From Methanosarcina sp. ERenArc_MAG2 (GTDB taxonomy: Archaea > Halobacteriota > Methanosarcinia > Methanosarcinales > Methanosarcinaceae), in contig JAMXHR010000018.1 of NCBI GenBank assembly GCA_023955635.1, positions 1 through 64,000 of the forward strand: 64,000 bases of DNA. Direction: 5' to 3'. Numbering within the stretch: the first letter of the stretch is position 1; each line of letters begins with the position of its first letter. The notes beneath the pieces were generated by a model, which saw only the letters and a list, made by a program, of their open reading frames with translations, did no database searches and was not told the origin of the DNA. Shown here in pieces: positions 11,298-20,403 of the stretch. Made by a program: the position numbers and the translations under genes.

Positions 11298-11550
11298 TAA
11301 GGTGTCATTTCAAACCTCCTTTAAGGTGCCATTTAAAACCTCCTTAAATCGGCAGTCTTCCGGGAGTAATTTACCATATAAATCTCCCTAAAACTGCAGT
11401 CTTCGGGAGTAATTTGCCATTTTAAATCTCCCTAAAACTGCAGTCTTAAGGTGCTATTCTAAACCTCCGTAAATTTGCAGTCTTCGGGAGTAATTTGCCA
11501 TTTTAAATCTCCCTAAAGCTGCAGTTTTCCGAGAGTTATTCGCCTTTAAG
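11298..11550. repeat. Tandem hairpin-bearing repeats, about 43 bp per unit
   Basis: Five to six imperfect units follow each other. The best three share GGGAGTAATTTGCC, then CTCCCTAAA and CTGCAGTCTTC. Within a unit GGGAG and CTCCC are complementary and would form a short hairpin. Variant units carry GGTG and CCTCC instead, so the pairing is partly kept. No protein is encoded. The units are contiguous, so this is not a CRISPR array. Confidence 0.65.
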
Positions 11551-11825
11551 CTTCCATTAAATTTTTCATTGTTTGTCACATTTTTTAGGACCGGTTATAT
11601 CGAGCACCAAAGCAATGATTTCGATACCTGAACTTCCGGCTAGAAGCATGTAAAGCATCCTTTTGAAATTAGGAAGTTTTACTCCAAACAAGGATCAAAC
11701 ATGGCAGCAACCTTTTGACTTGAAAGGTAGCCATTTCTCTGGTAGGCTAATTTTCTAGGCTGATAACTAACATCTAAGCTAAAAAATAGCTACCTTTTAA
11801 TATTTTGTATCTATGATCCCCTTCA

Positions 11826-11942
11826 TGAAAAAAAGTCTTGTAACTGAAGACGAAACAAAAGTTTTCACTGTTGGAGAATATGAAAAATTTATACATGCAG
11901 TTCCTGAATCAAAGCGGGCGATCTTGAAATTAACACAATAAC
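11826..11942 (+). pseudogene. Fragment of a tyrosine-recombinase (phage-type integrase) gene
   Basis: A short frame from ATG 11826 reads MKKSLVTEDETKVFTVGEY and continues to ESKRAILKLTQ before a stop. The pattern of EYEKFIHAVPESKRAILKLT resembles the start of the catalytic domain of archaeal integrases, where a threonine-glycine-Arg motif would normally follow. Nothing of the catalytic part remains. Likely the stump of a lost integrated element; identification is tentative. Confidence 0.35.
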
Positions 11943-12193
11943 GGGATTCTATTGTCATTGGTTAATAAATATTATGTACTTGTTTGAATACCACTGATGG
12001 TGATTTTCCAACAAAATTCCTATTTATAACATAAAAGTATCAATTTTTGATGTTTCGAACCTTAACCGAATCCAAATAACTGGCTTTTAGGTGTTTAAGC
12101 ATCAATTACGTAATTCTGGACGACTTATTACACTGATTGCCTATAGATATATTTCAATAACTTGAGGTAATGCCTTCAAGAAACACAATATAT

Positions 12194-12987
12194 TCAGGCT
12201 TTAAGCGGTCTGAAAAGCATGTTTCTCATCTGATTATACGATTTTTGCACGATTTCAGTGCTTCCTTCCAGCTCTATGATCTCGAAACCGAAGTTACATG
12301 CAAATTCTTCAATTTTTTTCTCAAAATCAGGCTCATAAGACAGTTTTGTGTTAATTCCGGCAACTTTTCGGTAACCGAGTTCTCTCAAATGTTCAGGAGT
12401 GAATTCAAAACCCATAAGCAATTGATCGCCAACTCTGAATGCTTCCTTCCAGTTTACAGCCCACATAGGAGTTAAGAAGAAGGTATCACTGTGACTTCTC
12501 AGGATTTCCCGGTAACTAGAGTTGCCCCCGAGGGCTGCTGCAATGCAGTCTTCAAGGGGTTCGGTTGATCCTCCTGTACTTCTGTCCTGCAGTAGCTTTA
12601 GAGGGCATCTAATATACGCAAAATCTTTTTGCATCCGGGAAAATGCCCGTCCACAGGAGCCGTAAAAAGTAGAATTCCGTCCACAAGCCTGGACATGAGG
12701 TCAACGTTCGTATACGTTTCACTTTTAAGCCGTGCAGGGTCTATATGGAGTCCCATTCCCTGGAGCTGGACAATAACGCTGAATTCATTACTGCATTTCA
12801 GGTCTGCTTTGATTTTGTAAAAAGGCAGGACAACTGGCTCAACCCCTTCAGCTTCAAGCTTGTGCAGAAGACCGTTGTTTTCTTCGTGTTCTATGATGTA
12901 GACTCTATTTATATCAGGGTCGTTTGCAAGCACATGGACAATTTCATCCTCAAAGATTCTGCAGCCAACTATGCCCAGAACTGTCAT
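12194..12987 (-). CDS. DUF1638 family protein, apparent frameshift
   Basis: Two frames together give a 264-residue DUF1638 protein. The first (start 12987) covers MTVLGIVGCRIFEDEIVHVL through DGILLF; the second continues YGSCGRAFSRMQKDF through to NMLFRPLKA. They join if one T is added to the T5 run near 12666-12670 (CTACTTTTTACGG). DUF1638 proteins are common in methanogens and often sit near corrinoid-dependent methyltransferase genes, but their biochemical role is not established as far as I know. Here the gene lies on the same strand as the DUF2162-MotA-DUF2149 operon and downstream of it, separated by about 270 bases. Confidence 0.75.
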
Positions 12988-13259
12988 GGCTATAAGTTTG
13001 ATCCCCGGCTATTAAAGAATATCCTTAACGGGAAAGCTAATAATTCTTAGCAGAAAGCAAATATCTATTTATATGTACCATTGCTTACAAAGTTTCCTTT
13101 TCCGGGAATACCATAAAATTCTCCCTTAAATTTGAAGAGGATACTGTACTTTCATGCTAAAAGATCAAAAATAAACAGAGCTTCTAAAAAATGAAACATT
13201 TTTGGAAAAAAGGCACAAATAAATGAAAGTACCTGAGGTTAACAGGGCTTTCAGGCTAA

Positions 13260-13679
13260 TCAATTTGAAGCAGGTTTAACTGGAATTGATTTAGTTGGAA
13301 CAGATTTATTCGTTGAAGTGGACGTACCGCCTTCTGAATCAGGCACGTAGATCACCCTGCCGTCTGCAAGCTGATATGCCGTTCCCAGGACTTCTCCCGT
13401 ACCTCCACCGATGTTTTCGGTCATATTCATGACTTCTATAGGTTTTCCCTCCTCCTTGACAATAATCTGCATATCCTTAGATCCTGGATTTTTTACAATT
13501 GTGAGATCTTCGGTCGGATTCAGAAGTTCAGGAAGACTGTAGGACATCACAAGGGCTACCAGCAGTGCCACAGAAAAAACCATTGCCGTGTCAAAAAGGT
13601 TGCCAACACCGTTCATGGGACTGGGGTCTTCCTCGCCAATTAAGATTCCGCCCCGCCTGTATCGTCTTGACTTTTTCAT
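13260..13679 (-). CDS. DUF2149 protein (ExbD/MotB-like partner)
   Basis: A 139-residue protein with a basic N-terminus, one transmembrane helix (TAMVFSVALLVALVMSYSL, residues about 31-50) and an outside domain that ends in a Ser/Thr/Pro-rich tail. This is the layout of DUF2149 proteins, which accompany a MotA/ExbB channel subunit and are thought to act like ExbD. It is the last gene of a three-gene leftward operon, about 30 bases after the MotA/ExbB gene. It probably helps couple ion flow to work on a cell-surface partner; the surface CobN-like protein is a candidate, by analogy with HmuSTUV operons. That link is inference. Confidence 0.78.
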   Translation of the reverse strand: MKKSRRYRRGGILIGEEDPSPMNGVGNLFDTAMVFSVALLVALVMSYSLPELLNPTEDLTIVKNPGSKDMQIIVKEEGKPIEVMNMTENIGGGTGEVLGTAYQLADGRVIYVPDSEGGTSTSTNKSVPTKSIPVKPASN

Positions 13680-13709
13680 AATTTAGTCCTCATTTTTAAC
13701 AGAGAGCAC

Positions 13710-14339
13710 TCATTCCCAGGTCGTTTCTTCTATCGTATTCACAATATAATTGATATCCGCCATGTCTTCCCAATACCAGCGCCTTCTGATCTGCATAAGC
13801 ACGTAGCCTATTCCGGATGCAAAAAGCCCTACAACAGTAGTTGCAAATGCAACCATCAGGTTTTGTGCCAGAGTTCCGAGGTCTCCTGCCGAAAGTCCTA
13901 TCAAGGCAGGACCTAATGGGATCAGGGTTCCCATAAGCCCGAGTATAGGGCCAATAGTTGAGGTTATTTTTGTATGTTCAAGGCGCTTTGCCATTTTAAT
14001 TTCATATTCCTGTGAGAGCCTCTCAATTGCCGGAATATGCTGTTCTTCAAGATATGGTGCAGATTCCTTTGCAAAAGAAGTGACCAGGTAATTCTGGTGT
14101 ACGTCTCTAAGCGTCCTAGAAGCTTCCGGAAAATCCGACTTCTTGAGATCACGCTGGATTTTTTTGCAGTTAGTTTCCAGGCTGCCCCAGTCTCTGTGTC
14201 TTTTTGTATATTCTGAGATAAAATCTCCTACCTGCACCAGAGTAACAAACACAAGAAGAGTAAGGAGAACCATTACAGGAAGCATTAAAGATACTTGGAA
14301 GACATTCATCATGTTGGATAGGATATCCATCATGCTCAT
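13710..14339 (-). CDS. MotA/TolQ/ExbB proton-channel family protein
   Basis: 209 residues with three hydrophobic segments: residues about 15-37 (VSLMLPVMVLLTLLVFVTLV), then two helices near 130-190 around GPILGLMGTLIPLGPALIGL and LMVAFATTVVGLFASGIGYVL. The GLMGTLIPLGPAL segment is the hallmark of the channel family. A long cytoplasmic stretch lies between helix 1 and helix 2. The gene overlaps the upstream DUF2162 gene by four bases (ATGA type), so the two are translationally coupled. Together with DUF2149 it should form a proton- or sodium-driven motor. Confidence 0.88.
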   Translation of the reverse strand: MSMMDILSNMMNVFQVSLMLPVMVLLTLLVFVTLVQVGDFISEYTKRHRDWGSLETNCKKIQRDLKKSDFPEASRTLRDVHQNYLVTSFAKESAPYLEEQHIPAIERLSQEYEIKMAKRLEHTKITSTIGPILGLMGTLIPLGPALIGLSAGDLGTLAQNLMVAFATTVVGLFASGIGYVLMQIRRRWYWEDMADINYIVNTIEETTWE

Positions 14340-15016
14340 TGGTCATGCCTCCTTGCATTTGCCAGGAAAAAGCTTACAAGAACAATGGCTCCACAAACCA
14401 GAAGAGGAATAATTCCTATTTCAGCTCCGCCCGTAGAAGAAATGTTCATCTGTTTTGTTTGCATGTACGCCGGAATGAACATCACCCCTAACAAATAATA
14501 AATCCCGAGCATCATCATGATGCCCCCCAGAGTTTCGGGGGTCTTACCAAGTTTCCTGAACAAAAAAGAAGATCCAACAATTGCTACGAAAAATGCACTT
14601 CCGACAAGCAGCCCTATGTTCAATCCGCTGATTTCAAGAGTGGAAGCCAGAAGTATACAGGACAGGGCAAGTGCCCCAAGGCAGACAGGGCAGGGCATGG
14701 ATAGAACAAGGAATGTGTGTCTGGAAACATCCTTTCCAGAATTCCACTTTTTCTGGGTGTAAATCCCGGTTATTATAAGGAGCAGGGAGACAAGTATATG
14801 GACTCCCATTCCAATTGAAGAAACTCCTCCTAAAGCGTCCAGACTTATGCGATCAGCAACGCTTCCGAATAAAAGTGCCAGAATAAAATAACTGCCTCCA
14901 ATTGTCAAAATTTCTCGTGTAGTGATGTTTGAAAATCCACAACCTATTCCGGTTTTAATCCCGAAGAGAAGGATACCTATCAAAATACCAATAACAGTTA
15001 ATGCCGTAGAGTCCAT
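14336..15016 (-). CDS. DUF2162 putative membrane transporter
   Basis: A 226-residue polytopic membrane protein with about seven hydrophobic segments, beginning MDSTALTVIGILIGILLFG. It matches the DUF2162 family, annotated as putative transporters, which regularly stands next to MotA/ExbB and DUF2149 genes in methanogens. A cysteine pair (MPCPVCLGALALS) sits at the start of a central helix and could bind metal. First gene of the operon; the shared upstream region with the ArsR-type regulator at 15460 carries a direct repeat that may be an operator. Confidence 0.78.
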   Translation of the reverse strand: MDSTALTVIGILIGILLFGIKTGIGCGFSNITTREILTIGGSYFILALLFGSVADRISLDALGGVSSIGMGVHILVSLLLIITGIYTQKKWNSGKDVSRHTFLVLSMPCPVCLGALALSCILLASTLEISGLNIGLLVGSAFFVAIVGSSFLFRKLGKTPETLGGIMMMLGIYYLLGVMFIPAYMQTKQMNISSTGGAEIGIIPLLVCGAIVLVSFFLANARRHDQ

Positions 15017-15459
15017 AGTACCTTCTGAGCATCTACAGTAGGATTAAATAAAAACTGGTTTTTGGGTAATATTTGTTATCTTTTTGGGTAACAAGGCTTA
15101 TTGATTACATTTTTCTAAATAGGGCTTTAACTTCCCGCCTTTTGCCTACCGGAGAATGAAATAAATAATTAAATAAGTTAAATAAGAGATGTGGGAAGAA
15201 CTCAAACTCTTTTTTATTTCAAAACGAGATCACCTTACATGAATAACAAATATAATTACAAATTTAACAAAAATGACATAATAATTCTCTCTGTTAACCC
15301 GGTAATGTTTTAGAAAAAATAAAATAGAAATAAATATGTATTAAAGTAAATTTGTTCAAACAAAGATTAAAAAAAGCAATTTACTGATAGCATAATATAC
15401 TTTACTTGTGTTACAATGGGCAATAGATATAAGTATTTGAGATAAAATAGAGGATCATC
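15017..15459. promoter_or_regulatory. Divergent promoter region with direct repeat
   Basis: This 443-base region separates the leftward DUF2162 operon from the rightward regulator gene. Close to the operon start the 11-mer TTTTTGGGTAA occurs twice, at 15059-15069 and 15083-15093 (24 bases apart, about two helical turns). On the regulator side a TATA-like ATAATATACTT lies near 15391. Such a layout fits a regulator that controls both itself and the neighbouring operon, but binding is not shown. Confidence 0.4.
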
Positions 15460-16005
15460 ATGGTAGTAAGTGTTATGCGAAATTTAGGAACGAACGGCGG
15501 CGGAGAAAACCTTTTCAAAGCGATTTCAAGTGACACACGCCTCTCAATTCTCGAACACCTGAGTGAAGGGGATAATCATATATCCGGCCTTGCAAGAGAG
15601 ATAGGGATTTCCGTGCCGGTGGCTGCAAAACATGTGAAAATCCTGGAAAAAGCTGAACTTATAGAAAGGAAAAAGTTCGGAAATACTCATATGATAGGCA
15701 TCAAACTCAACAATGTCTATTCTTTTCTGGACCACTTTGCAGAAAATAGAAAGCTCGAGGTTGAACAGGGCACGACCCTTCTTGAGGCTCTGAAAAGCGT
15801 GGCAGCAGTTGAGGTAACGAAAATGGGGAATCGAGTAAAGGTGGTTTCTACGGATGGGGAAGATGGATTTTATATTTATGAAGTGGATGGAAAATTCTCT
15901 GACAAGACAGTGGATGAATATATTTTTTACGAAGATGTGGTAGTGGAATGGAAAAAGTTAGTCCCTGTAACGAAGAAAAGATTATTGGTAAACATTAGAA
16001 GGTAA
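15460..16005 (+). CDS. ArsR-type winged-helix regulator with a DUF4430-like C-terminal domain
   Basis: 181 residues. Residues 15-95 form a winged helix (SSDTRLSILEHL, then GLAREIGISVPVAAKHVKIL as the recognition region). The C-terminal part, about 115-181, resembles a small beta-grasp domain of the DUF4430 kind (DGFYIYEVDGKFSDKTVDEY and WKKLVPVTKKRLLV). DUF4430-like domains occur in extracellular cobalamin-binding proteins, so this one might sense a ligand; that is inference. The gene is divergent from the DUF2162-MotA-DUF2149 operon and may regulate it. The ATG at 15460 is used, though the in-frame ATG at 15475 is also possible. Confidence 0.7.
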   Translation: MVVSVMRNLGTNGGGENLFKAISSDTRLSILEHLSEGDNHISGLAREIGISVPVAAKHVKILEKAELIERKKFGNTHMIGIKLNNVYSFLDHFAENRKLEVEQGTTLLEALKSVAAVEVTKMGNRVKVVSTDGEDGFYIYEVDGKFSDKTVDEYIFYEDVVVEWKKLVPVTKKRLLVNIRR

Positions 16006-16129
16006 AATCCCACAACCAGCGATCCTTCCAGAGGCTCACATCTTTTCATGGAGCCTTAAAGGGATTGAAGAATCCCCTAAAAAACTAATACATTCTCTAA
16101 ACGAGCTGGAAAATTCCTTATGAGATATG

Positions 16130-16807
16130 TCATTTCAACTTTGCCAGAACTGCAAGGTGATCTTCATGATAGGGCATCAGGTCCTTTGCATTAAGAATCT
16201 CGAATTTGGGCTCAAAAGCCTGTTCAAGTTTACCTATTTCTTCCTTAAATATTTCTTTGGGATTTGCTGCAGTGTCGATACTCCGTGACTTGATGGAAAG
16301 CAGGAGATATCCGTTTTTTCAGAAAGCGGGCAGCATTCCTTGCAGCTATTTCTGCCTGGTTGGGCTGTGCAACATCCTGGAAAATCAGGTCCACAGGTTC
16401 AACCAGATGGGAATAACTGTCCGGCCTTCCTGCATCAGCCAGAATTGGGTGGACATTTTTCCTTCTTGATGCAAGCCCTATCAGATCTCTCATACTTCGG
16501 GGGCAAATTCAACTGCATAGACGGCACCTTCTGAGACGATATCGGATACATGGCTGACAGTTGTGCCTGAAGCCGCTCCAAGGTAAAGAACTTTAGAATC
16601 TTCCTTAAGGGGGATATCGAATTTTTTGAGAACCATAGCTCCAAGCTTGCTCCGGCGAGGGTCCCATATACGGTACTCAATTCCCTCAACCGGGATCAGC
16701 TTTTCTCCATAAACTGCTTTTCCAGGGTCAAGGTTTTTTGTAGCAAGCTGTTTTTTGTCCTTTACAACCTCAAAAATCCCTTCCGACACCTTTTTGACTT
16801 CAGGCAT
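16130..16807 (-). CDS. flpA: Fibrillarin (archaeal 2'-O-methyltransferase), two apparent frameshifts
   Basis: Catalytic subunit of the C/D-box RNP. The first frame gives the N-terminus and KVLYLGAASGTTVSHVSDI (SAM-binding loop). It breaks in a C run at FAP, continues in the next frame as RSMRDLIGLASRRKNVHPIL and DLIFQDVAQPNQAEI, breaks again in an A run (FLKK), and ends with NGYLLLSIKSRSID to HEDHLAVLAKLK. Restoring one C and adjusting the A run gives about 227 residues, the normal length. Archaea need this gene, and both breaks are in homopolymers, so sequencing error is the best explanation. It directly follows nop5, its structural partner. Confidence 0.85.
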
Positions 16808-17818
16808 TTATTTCCTCCTCTTTTTCTTTAGTTTTGCCCCGCTTTCCTGCTTTTTTTGAGGAGGCCTGGGGTTCAAAGCCTTGATCTGCAGGACTTTTGT
16901 TTCAAGCTTTTCTGCAAGAGATATATCTTTTTTCCCGGAATAAAAATCAATGCGTGCAGCAAGAGAAAGCTTTGCTGAAACTGCTCTTGCTATCTTTCCC
17001 CTTACCCACCAGGGCGCGGTATTTATTAAAGGGTGACTATAGATCACGCCGTGCTTCGGAGATGGAGCCCGAGCTCGGAGATGCTTGAAAAGAGCCTTAC
17101 TGGCTCCTATAACCTGAATGGTACTGGAGGGGAACACAGCAAGTTTTTCGAGGCTCCCTGCGATACTTATCAACCTTGCCCCGAGCATGGGGCCCGCGAT
17201 AAGGTTCAGGTTGGGTGCGATCAATTCCATGCTGCTCTGAATATAAGCCTCGATCTGTCTCCTCCTTTCATACAGGCTACAGACGCTTTCTGCAAAACCT
17301 TTAAGAAGCGTTTCATCCGCAGCTTCAAGTTTTGCGCCCATTGAATCCCTGGCTTTTGAATAAAGCGGATCTTCAGAATCAATATTATCACGGGAACCGT
17401 ATTTTACAATAAAAAGTGCAAGGGTTTCTCCGCTTAGCCCGCTTTCGGGAAAATAGCCTCCGTACCATTCAAAAAGTCTTTCTGAAAGGGAGTTTGTCGT
17501 TTCATTGATGTCGTCCAAGGCTTCCACAGCCTGGATAATTCGCTGGTCAGGAGTTAGAGCTCCTGAGACCTGGAGTTTTGCAGCTTCCAAAGTGACTTCG
17601 TGTAATAGGGAGTAGTATTCCGCAGGGGATTCTACAAAGCCGCATTCGATAGCTGCGGCTTTCAGGTCAAAGCCTTCAGGAGGAAGATTCAACCTGCTGT
17701 CCCTTAGAGAAAGAGAGTACAGGGCAAGCTCCCGGATGCCTTTTGAAATAAGTCTGGATCCTGTTATTTCCCCGACACCGCCTGTCTCAAGGATTCCAAA
17801 CCAGGTATCTACTTTCAA
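16808..17818 (-). CDS. nop5: Nop5 (Nop56/58-like) C/D-box RNP core protein
   Basis: 336 residues with an intact Nop domain: ANLNLIAGPMLGARLISIAG, then SSTIQVIGASKALFKHLR and SPKHGVIYSHPLI are family hallmarks. The C-terminal tail is lysine-rich (KKKRRK). A coiled-coil segment lies around residues 130-180. Nop5 bridges L7Ae-bound guide RNA and fibrillarin, which is encoded immediately downstream with no gap between stop and start. The start appears to be TTG, placed directly after the TGA of the upstream gene. Confidence 0.92.
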   Translation of the reverse strand: MKVDTWFGILETGGVGEITGSRLISKGIRELALYSLSLRDSRLNLPPEGFDLKAAAIECGFVESPAEYYSLLHEVTLEAAKLQVSGALTPDQRIIQAVEALDDINETTNSLSERLFEWYGGYFPESGLSGETLALFIVKYGSRDNIDSEDPLYSKARDSMGAKLEAADETLLKGFAESVCSLYERRRQIEAYIQSSMELIAPNLNLIAGPMLGARLISIAGSLEKLAVFPSSTIQVIGASKALFKHLRARAPSPKHGVIYSHPLINTAPWWVRGKIARAVSAKLSLAARIDFYSGKKDISLAEKLETKVLQIKALNPRPPQKKQESGAKLKKKRRK

Positions 17819-18798
17819 TCAGGACCCCCCAAAAATGTCCGCACCATGGTTCTTTGCCTTTGTGAGCAATACTTTCCCGCCAAGAGACTCGTCAAGCATG
17901 CGCTGGGCTTCTTGCCGGAGCCTTTTGCCTTCGCCAGCGCTTCCGACAATTCCGTAAACTACCGGCCCGAAAGAACTGATGCCTGCGCCGCTTGCTCCGT
18001 TATCTCGCATGTACTCCATGATATCCAGAACAGGGCGCGACTGAAGTTCAACTTCTTTCTCTTAAAACCTGTAATCTGGAAGTGGTTAATTGCCCTGCCG
18101 AAACTTTCCAGGTCTTCTTCCACAAGTGCAGGAAGCATCTGCATGAGAATTACATGGCAAATTTCCTGAACTTCGGCAAGGGGAATTGGACAACATTTTT
18201 TGAAAATGTCCACTTCTTCCTCAGCATGAGCTCCTTTACTGTTAGGGATTACGAGGACAATAGGCCAATCAGGAAAATTTCTTCTAAAAAGGACAGGACC
18301 GGGAGGTACGTGGCTGGCCGCAGAAGGAGAAAATGCACCTTTATCCTTGAACTTGTGTCCACCATCCAGAATGAAACCGCCGTTTTCAAAAGCAGCGACC
18401 CCTATTCCAGAAGTGCCGCCTCTTCCGACAGCAACTGCAAGCTCCCGAACGCTTTTCCCAAGTCCGTAGATTTTATTTACGGCTGCGGCTGTTGACAGTG
18501 CAGCCTGGGTCCCGGAGCCGAGCCCTACGTGATCAGGGAGACTATCGTTAATATGGAGTCTAATTCCTTTTCCTGCCGGGAGCAAAGCTTCTGCAGCTTT
18601 TCGCATCCTGCCTGCGAGAAAAGGATCACCGAAGACTTCGATAGTATCATCTTCAGTTGCAGAAATTTCCAGGCAGGGAGATTCCAGGGCGATTCCTGCT
18701 CCCCCATCGACCCGACCGAGCTCTGCATTGAGATCTATCAGGGTAAGATGTAGTCTGGATGGAGACACTACTTTAATCATGTTTATCTGTATCCTCAT
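17819..18798 (-). CDS. mptG: Beta-ribofuranosylaminobenzene 5'-phosphate synthase, apparent frameshift
   Basis: GHMP-kinase-fold enzyme that joins PRPP and 4-hydroxybenzoate/4-aminobenzoate in methanopterin synthesis. Recognised by VVSPSRLHLTLIDLNAELGR at the start and the LPDHVGLGSGTQAALSTAAA nucleotide-binding loop. The first frame loses sense after GFKRK; the second carries LDIMEYMRDNGASGAGISSF to GADIFGGS. One A missing from a run (AGAGAAAGAAG) near 18060 explains the switch and gives about 326 residues. The stop directly abuts the start of nop5, suggesting one transcript. Methanogenesis depends on this pathway, so a true knock-out is unlikely. Confidence 0.85.
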
Positions 18799-18814
18799 TA
18801 CCTATTCATAAAGC

Positions 18815-19716
18815 TTAGGAGTCAAACTTCCATTTACCCCTAAGTTTTTCCTTAATAATAGAATAAGTAAAAGATACAGTTTTCCTGTTAAATATAAATT
18901 TAATGACTGGAAAAATCATAGAATATATCTTTACACGTATCTCCGCATTTCCTTGGAAGTCCAGCATTGGATTCATGAACACTGGATTAATGGAAAAATT
19001 GCAGTGCCTGCACCGGCTGTAGGCCAATCCCGTAATAGCATGAAAAAATCCACAAAGAATGCCCGTATCTGCCGGATCGGAAAGGCCAAAAGTCACGTAA
19101 GATTCCAGGCGTTTAATTTTTATTCCATTTAGCAAATCGGAAAATAGACAAAATAAAGGTTTTCTGAGAGATTTAAATGCTTCCAGGCCCCAGTGAAGCT
19201 TTTCTCTGGTAGTCATTCCCTCTTTTGCTTTTTCTTCACTTTCGGTCCTTATTTTCTTTTTTCCTCGTATTTTAGCAATTATTCCTGTTTTTTCTTTATT
19301 CTCACTTACATCGATTGTTTTTTCTTTATTCTCACTTACATCGATTGTTTTTTCTTCCGGTTTTTTTCTTCAACCTCTTTTCTTCTTTCCACTTCAATTT
19401 TACCCTGTGTTTTTACAATGTCTTCTGTACTTTTTTGAGTTCCTCCTATGCCTGTTTCACTTTGCTTATCTTTTACTCTTCTTTCCTTTTTTTCCTCTGT
19501 CGATCCTTCGGAAAGGTTCACTTTTGTCTCAGTTTCTCCGACTAAAAAAGTATGGGAAAAAAGCAACCATTTTACAGTAAATACGCCTCTGAATTCTTTC
19601 TTTTCTTCCAGACTGAGAACTTTAAGCTTGAAAGTAAAGCCTATTGCCGTAAAAAGTATGAATAAAATCAATAGAAAAACTAGCAGGAAAAGATAGATGG
19701 TCAGCATATTAAACAA
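18815..19716 (-). CDS. DUF2953 family membrane-associated protein, apparent frameshift
   Basis: The N-terminal frame (start 19716) has one transmembrane helix (IYLFLLVFLLILFILFTAIG) and a highly charged Lys/Glu-rich linker. The second frame, reached by adding one A to the A run near 19349-19356, contains two copies of the decapeptide IDVSENKEKT and then the DUF2953 domain (KIKRLESYVTFGLSDPADTG, RCRHCNFSINPVFMNPMLDF). The total is about 300 residues. DUF2953 function is unknown; the family occurs in Methanosarcina next to the GerW/YtfJ-like gene, as here (19816-20262), and the two probably work together at the membrane. Confidence 0.75.
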
Positions 19717-19815
19717 ATTCTGGAAAAAAGGACAGTGATGACTATCCTGAAAATCCAGACCTCTGAGTTCCGGTTCCTGGAAAAATCCTTTAAAAGGGTT
19801 TAAATTCCAGAAAAT

Positions 19816-20262
19816 TTAGTGGAAGCATCCTCCTTTTTCGACCTTGACCTCTGTTTCTTCGAGTATTTCTTTTTCCTGCAATTTACTTTCTTCTTTGTTT
19901 TTGCTTCTCATGCCTTTGAGCTTGTCCATAACCTCAGGCACAAGATCAGAAATTGAATTGAGAATTGACCCGGTATCGTTCCTTTCAGAGATCCGGAAGA
20001 TTCTGGCTTCCTCTTCAGAAAGCATAATGAATGCAACAGGCTCGATTTTCGCACCAGCCCCACCACCTCCTCCATACCCTGATTCCGTGTCCTTCTTGCC
20101 TTCCCCACCGCCTGCTCCGAAACCCATAGTAATCCTTGAAATTGGAATAATTGTTTTTCCGGCAGCAGTAATAGGCTCTCCAACCACGGTTTTGGTAGTC
20201 GCGATTTTCTCAAGTTCACCTGCAATTTCTTTGATAGTGGATTCTACACCCATCTTATCCAT
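19816..20262 (-). CDS. GerW/YtfJ family protein
   Basis: 148 residues, with KTVVGEPITAAGKTIIPISR at residues 24-43 and a glycine-rich loop (SGYGGGGGAGAKIEP) typical of the GerW/YtfJ family. Bacterial members are linked to spore or envelope functions; the archaeal role is unknown. The C-terminal tail is rich in Lys and Glu and ends CFH. The gene follows a block of 23-bp repeats (20287-20372) that must lie in or near its promoter, and sits upstream of the DUF2953 gene. Confidence 0.82.
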   Translation of the reverse strand: MDKMGVESTIKEIAGELEKIATTKTVVGEPITAAGKTIIPISRITMGFGAGGGEGKKDTESGYGGGGGAGAKIEPVAFIMLSEEEARIFRISERNDTGSILNSISDLVPEVMDKLKGMRSKNKEESKLQEKEILEETEVKVEKGGCFH

Positions 20263-20286
20263 CCCCGATTTGGTATATCATTTAGT

Positions 20287-20372
20287 TATAAGGATAATGT
20301 TGTTTCGTCTATAAGGATAATGCTGTTTCGTTTATAAGGATGATGCTGTTTCGTCTATAAGGATGATAAAGG
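20287..20372. repeat. 23-bp tandem repeat, about 3.7 units, in a promoter region
   Basis: Units of TATAAGGATAATGYTGTTTCG plus two bases follow each other without gaps, differing at one or two positions. They begin some 25 bases upstream of the GerW-like start codon at 20262, so each unit may supply an alternative promoter element or an operator site. Confidence 0.65.
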
Positions 20373-20403
20373 TTTTTATCACTTTTTTTCACTCTAATTT
20401 GAT

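Larger units (their letters stand above)
11097..12193. other. Accessory intergenic region with repeats and gene scraps
   Basis: About 1.1 kb without a complete gene. It holds hairpin-bearing tandem repeats (11298-11550), a scrap on the minus strand near 11575-11690 whose translation reads PNFKRMLYMLLAGSSG (unidentified), and a 38-codon integrase-like fragment near 11826-11942. The combination looks like debris left by past insertions next to IS1 copy 2. Confidence 0.5.

Noticed and set aside
11298..11550. CRISPR array
   Set aside because: Units are contiguous without unique spacers and vary in sequence; no cas genes are present.
20287..20372. CRISPR array
   Set aside because: The 23-bp units follow without spacers.
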